Assembly: GCA_021790795.1 (NCBI GenBank)
Contig: JAJYFU010000008.1
Span: 1-52,117 of the forward strand
DNA: 52,117 nucleotides
From: Pseudomonadota bacterium
GTDB lineage: Bacteria > Pseudomonadota > Gammaproteobacteria > Steroidobacterales > Steroidobacteraceae
Direction of reading: 5' to 3'
Part shown: in pieces, positions 50,085 to 52,117 of the stretch
How the letters are laid out: each line of letters opens with the position of its first letter
How positions within the stretch are numbered: the stretch's first letter is position 1
The notes under the pieces: generated by a model
Database searches by the model: none
What the model was told of the DNA's origin: nothing
The model's input: the letters and a program-made list of their open reading frames with translations, nothing else
Made by a program: the position numbers and the translations under genes

Positions 50085-52117
50085 GCTCGCAGCGCCTCGG
50101 CCAGGGCGGCGAAAGACTCGATCGGCTCGCCGCAGACGCTGCCGCGGCATACGTAGGCCACGGCCGAACCGCGCGGCGGCTTCGAGGCGATTGCCGGCGG
50201 CAGATCCGCCGCATCCGCGCTCGCGCTGATCACGATCCGCCCCGGCGCGTAAACCCGATCGAGCTCGCGGCGCCACGCCTCGATCGCCGTACCCTCGCCC
50301 CGCAGAATCACGATTTCGGGTGGGTGCAACAACTCCACGAGGGCCCCGAGCAGCGTGGTGTGCGCTTGCGGATGGCGCTCCAGAGGCGCCCAACCCGCCC
50401 GAACCGTGCGTTCGGCCGCCTCGATATAACGGTTTTCGCCGAGCAGGTATCCCAATCGCAGCAGCACGCGCGCGGCCACGGCATTGCCGGCCGGAAGCGA
50501 CTCGTCCGCGAAGGTCTTCATCCGATGCAGCAGCGCCTCGTGATCATCGGAGGTGAAAAAGAAGCCGCCGTCGGGCGCGGCGAAGTGACGCAACACCACT
50601 TCGATCAGCTCGCGGGCGAACGCCAGCTCGTCGGCCCGCACCCGCAGCTGTTGCAGCTCGAGGACCCCGTCGGCCAGAAAGACGTAATCATCGAGATAGG
50701 CGTTCAGCCGCGCCCGTCCACCGCTGTAGGTGGCCGCCAGCCGGCCGTCGCGCCACAAGGCGCGGCGCGCGAACTCGAGCGCCCGGGTCGCCGAAGTCTC
50801 GAGCTGCGGACGCTCCAGCGCGCGCGCCGCGCGCGCCAGCGCGCCGATTGCGAGCCCGTTCCAGGCCGTGAGAACTTTCTCATCGCGCGACGGACGCGGG
50901 CGCCGCTCCCGCATCTCGAGTAGTTTGGCACGCGCGCTCGCCAGCACCGCCTCGAGCTGCGGCTCGGATACGCCGAGCGAATCGGCGAGCTCGCGCGTGG
51001 CGCGCGCCCCGTACAGATGCCAACGGCCCGCGAAATTCGGCGGCAGATCGAGCCCGAAGCGCGGCGCAAACACCGCATACTCCCGCGGCTCCAGCGCCGC
51101 GCGGATCTGCTCGCGATCCCAGAGGTAGAAATCGCCCTCGTGACCCTCGGAATCCGCGTCGAGACTCGAGTAGAAGCCACCTTCGGACGACTGCATCTCG
51201 CGCCGCATCCACTCGGCCGTATCGCGGGCGATGCCGGCATACAGCGCATCGCCGCTCGCCACATACGCATCGGCATAGACGCTGAGCAGCCACGCATTGT
51301 CGTACAACATCTTCTCGAAATGCGGAATCATCCACTCGGCGTCGACCGAGTAGCGGCAGAAACCTCCGCCAAGCGCATCATGGATGCCGCCCTCGGCCAT
51401 GCGTGTGAGCGTCAGGCTCGCCATGTACAACGCGCGCAGATCCGGCTGCTCGTGCCCGGCGCTGCGGCGCCAGTGGCACATCAGGCGCTCGATCGAGCCG
51501 GGATGCGGAAACTTCGGCGCATCGGTGAACCCGCCCCAGCGCCCATCGAAGCTTCGCTCGAGCGCCGCGCGCGCACCCTCGAGCGGCGTCTCGTCGAGGA
51601 CCAGATCCGATGCCGGCGCCGGCGGATCGATGCTCGCGAATGCCGCCGCCAGCGACTCGCCCTGCGCGCGCAGCGACTCCTGGTGCGCCTGATAGTACTG
51701 CGCCACGCGCTCGAGAAGCTCCCTGAACGCCGGCAAGCCATGCCGCGGCTCGGGCGGGAAATAGGTACCGCCGAAGAACGGCACCCCCTCGGGCGTCAGA
51801 AACATCGTGAGCGGCCAGCCGCCCGGGCCGTGAGTCAGCATTTGTTGGGCAATCTGGTAGACCCGATCGATGTCCGGACGCTCCTCGCGGTCCACCTTGA
51901 TGTTGACGAAGGAATCGTTCAACACGCGCGCCGTCGTCTCGTCCTCGAAGCTCTCGGCGGCGAGCACGTGACACCAGTGGCACGCCGCATAACCGACGCT
52001 CAGATGCACCGGACGGCCGAGATCGCGCGCGCGGGCGAACGCCTCCTCACCCCAGGGGTACCAATCCACCGGGTTGTGGCCGTGCTGGCGCAGATAGGGG
52101 CTGCTTTCGGCGTCGAG
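50081..52117 (-). CDS. Thioredoxin-fold DUF255 protein (YyaL/SSP411-like), 5' end outside window
   Basis: The frame is open to the right edge; the edge-encoded part [20 protein letters not shown] is the usual near-N-terminal motif, so only a few residues are missing. The thioredoxin-like domain has [15 protein letters not shown] with a CxxC (CHWC) and [15 protein letters not shown]. The remainder is an (alpha/alpha)6-barrel-like part ([36 protein letters not shown]). The family's function is poorly defined. The stop overlaps the putA stop by 4 bases in convergent orientation. Confidence 0.88.
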   Translation of the reverse strand, partial: LDAESSPYLRQHGHNPVDWYPWGEEAFARARDLGRPVHLSVGYAACHWCHVLAAESFEDETTARVLNDSFVNIKVDREERPDIDRVYQIAQQMLTHGPGGWPLTMFLTPEGVPFFGGTYFPPEPRHGLPAFRELLERVAQYYQAHQESLRAQGESLAAAFASIDPPAPASDLVLDETPLEGARAALERSFDGRWGGFTDAPKFPHPGSIERLMCHWRRSAGHEQPDLRALYMASLTLTRMAEGGIHDALGGGFCRYSVDAEWMIPHFEKMLYDNAWLLSVYADAYVASGDALYAGIARDTAEWMRREMQSSEGGFYSSLDADSEGHEGDFYLWDREQIRAALEPREYAVFAPRFGLDLPPNFAGRWHLYGARATRELADSLGVSEPQLEAVLASARAKLLEMRERRPRPSRDEKVLTAWNGLAIGALARAARALERPQLETSATRALEFARRALWRDGRLAATYSGGRARLNAYLDDYVFLADGVLELQQLRVRADELAFARELIEVVLRHFAAPDGGFFFTSDDHEALLHRMKTFADESLPAGNAVAARVLLRLGYLLGENRYIEAAERTVRAGWAPLERHPQAHTTLLGALVELLHPPEIVILRGEGTAIEAWRRELDRVYAPGRIVISASADAADLPPAIASKPPRGSAVAYVCRGSVCGEPIESFAALAEALRA

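Overview
The window looks like a piece of a GC-rich gammaproteobacterial chromosome. The evidence is gene order: lolB-ispE-tRNA(Gln)-prs-rplY-pth-ychF, gatCAB divergent from mreBCD-mrdAB-mltB-rlpA-dacA, and lptD-surA-pdxA-rsmA-apaG-apaH divergent from amgK-murU. The ArsR/methyltransferase-metF-metH operon and the 3-hydroxyanthranilate dioxygenase gene lean towards the Xanthomonadales/Nevskiales side. That placement is an inference, not a measurement.

Bases 1-3831 are accessory DNA at the 3' end of an elongator tRNA-Met gene (minus strand, 3755-3831). The last 45 bases of that tRNA gene are repeated exactly at 1726-1770. Each 45-bp copy is preceded, 44-45 bp to its left, by a pair of related CTTAC-containing motifs spaced 11 bp apart, which look like integrase arm sites. 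I read this as two related elements stacked in the same tRNA. Element A (1771-3799, about 2 kb) carries only two complete toxin-antitoxin modules, RHH-MazF and VapBC, each with a recognisable promoter/operator, and no recombinase. Element B runs off the left edge and carries a lower-GC HEPN-domain (ApeA-like) gene.

Bases 3834-22645 are core genes, nearly all on the minus strand: ychF, pth, rplY, prs, tRNA-Gln, ispE and lolB; then prfA on plus; ppiB and prmC; a plus-strand membrane protein; the methionine operon (ArsR-methyltransferase fusion, metF, metH); hslO; and gatB, gatA, gatC. hemA, which normally lies between lolB and prfA in this neighbourhood, is missing.

Bases 22795-32951 are a plus-strand cell-shape and peptidoglycan block: mreBCD, PBP2, RodA, a lytic transglycosylase, RlpA, a D,D-carboxypeptidase, D-amino acid aminotransferase and a YbeD-like protein. 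lipA-lipB lie on the other strand. murU and amgK (MurNAc recycling) sit head to head with lptD-surA-pdxA-rsmA, then a universal stress protein, apaG, apaH and 3-hydroxyanthranilate dioxygenase. The right end holds an orphan PDZ-like/membrane/GAF protein, an Lrp-type regulator divergent from putA, and a thioredoxin-fold DUF255 protein cut by the window edge.

The most unusual parts are the tandem tRNA-Met elements with their putative arm sites and toxin-antitoxin-only cargo. Next are the methionine-operon promoter whose -35 and -10 lie in the two arms of one inverted repeat, and several rearrangements of normally conserved core gene pairs.
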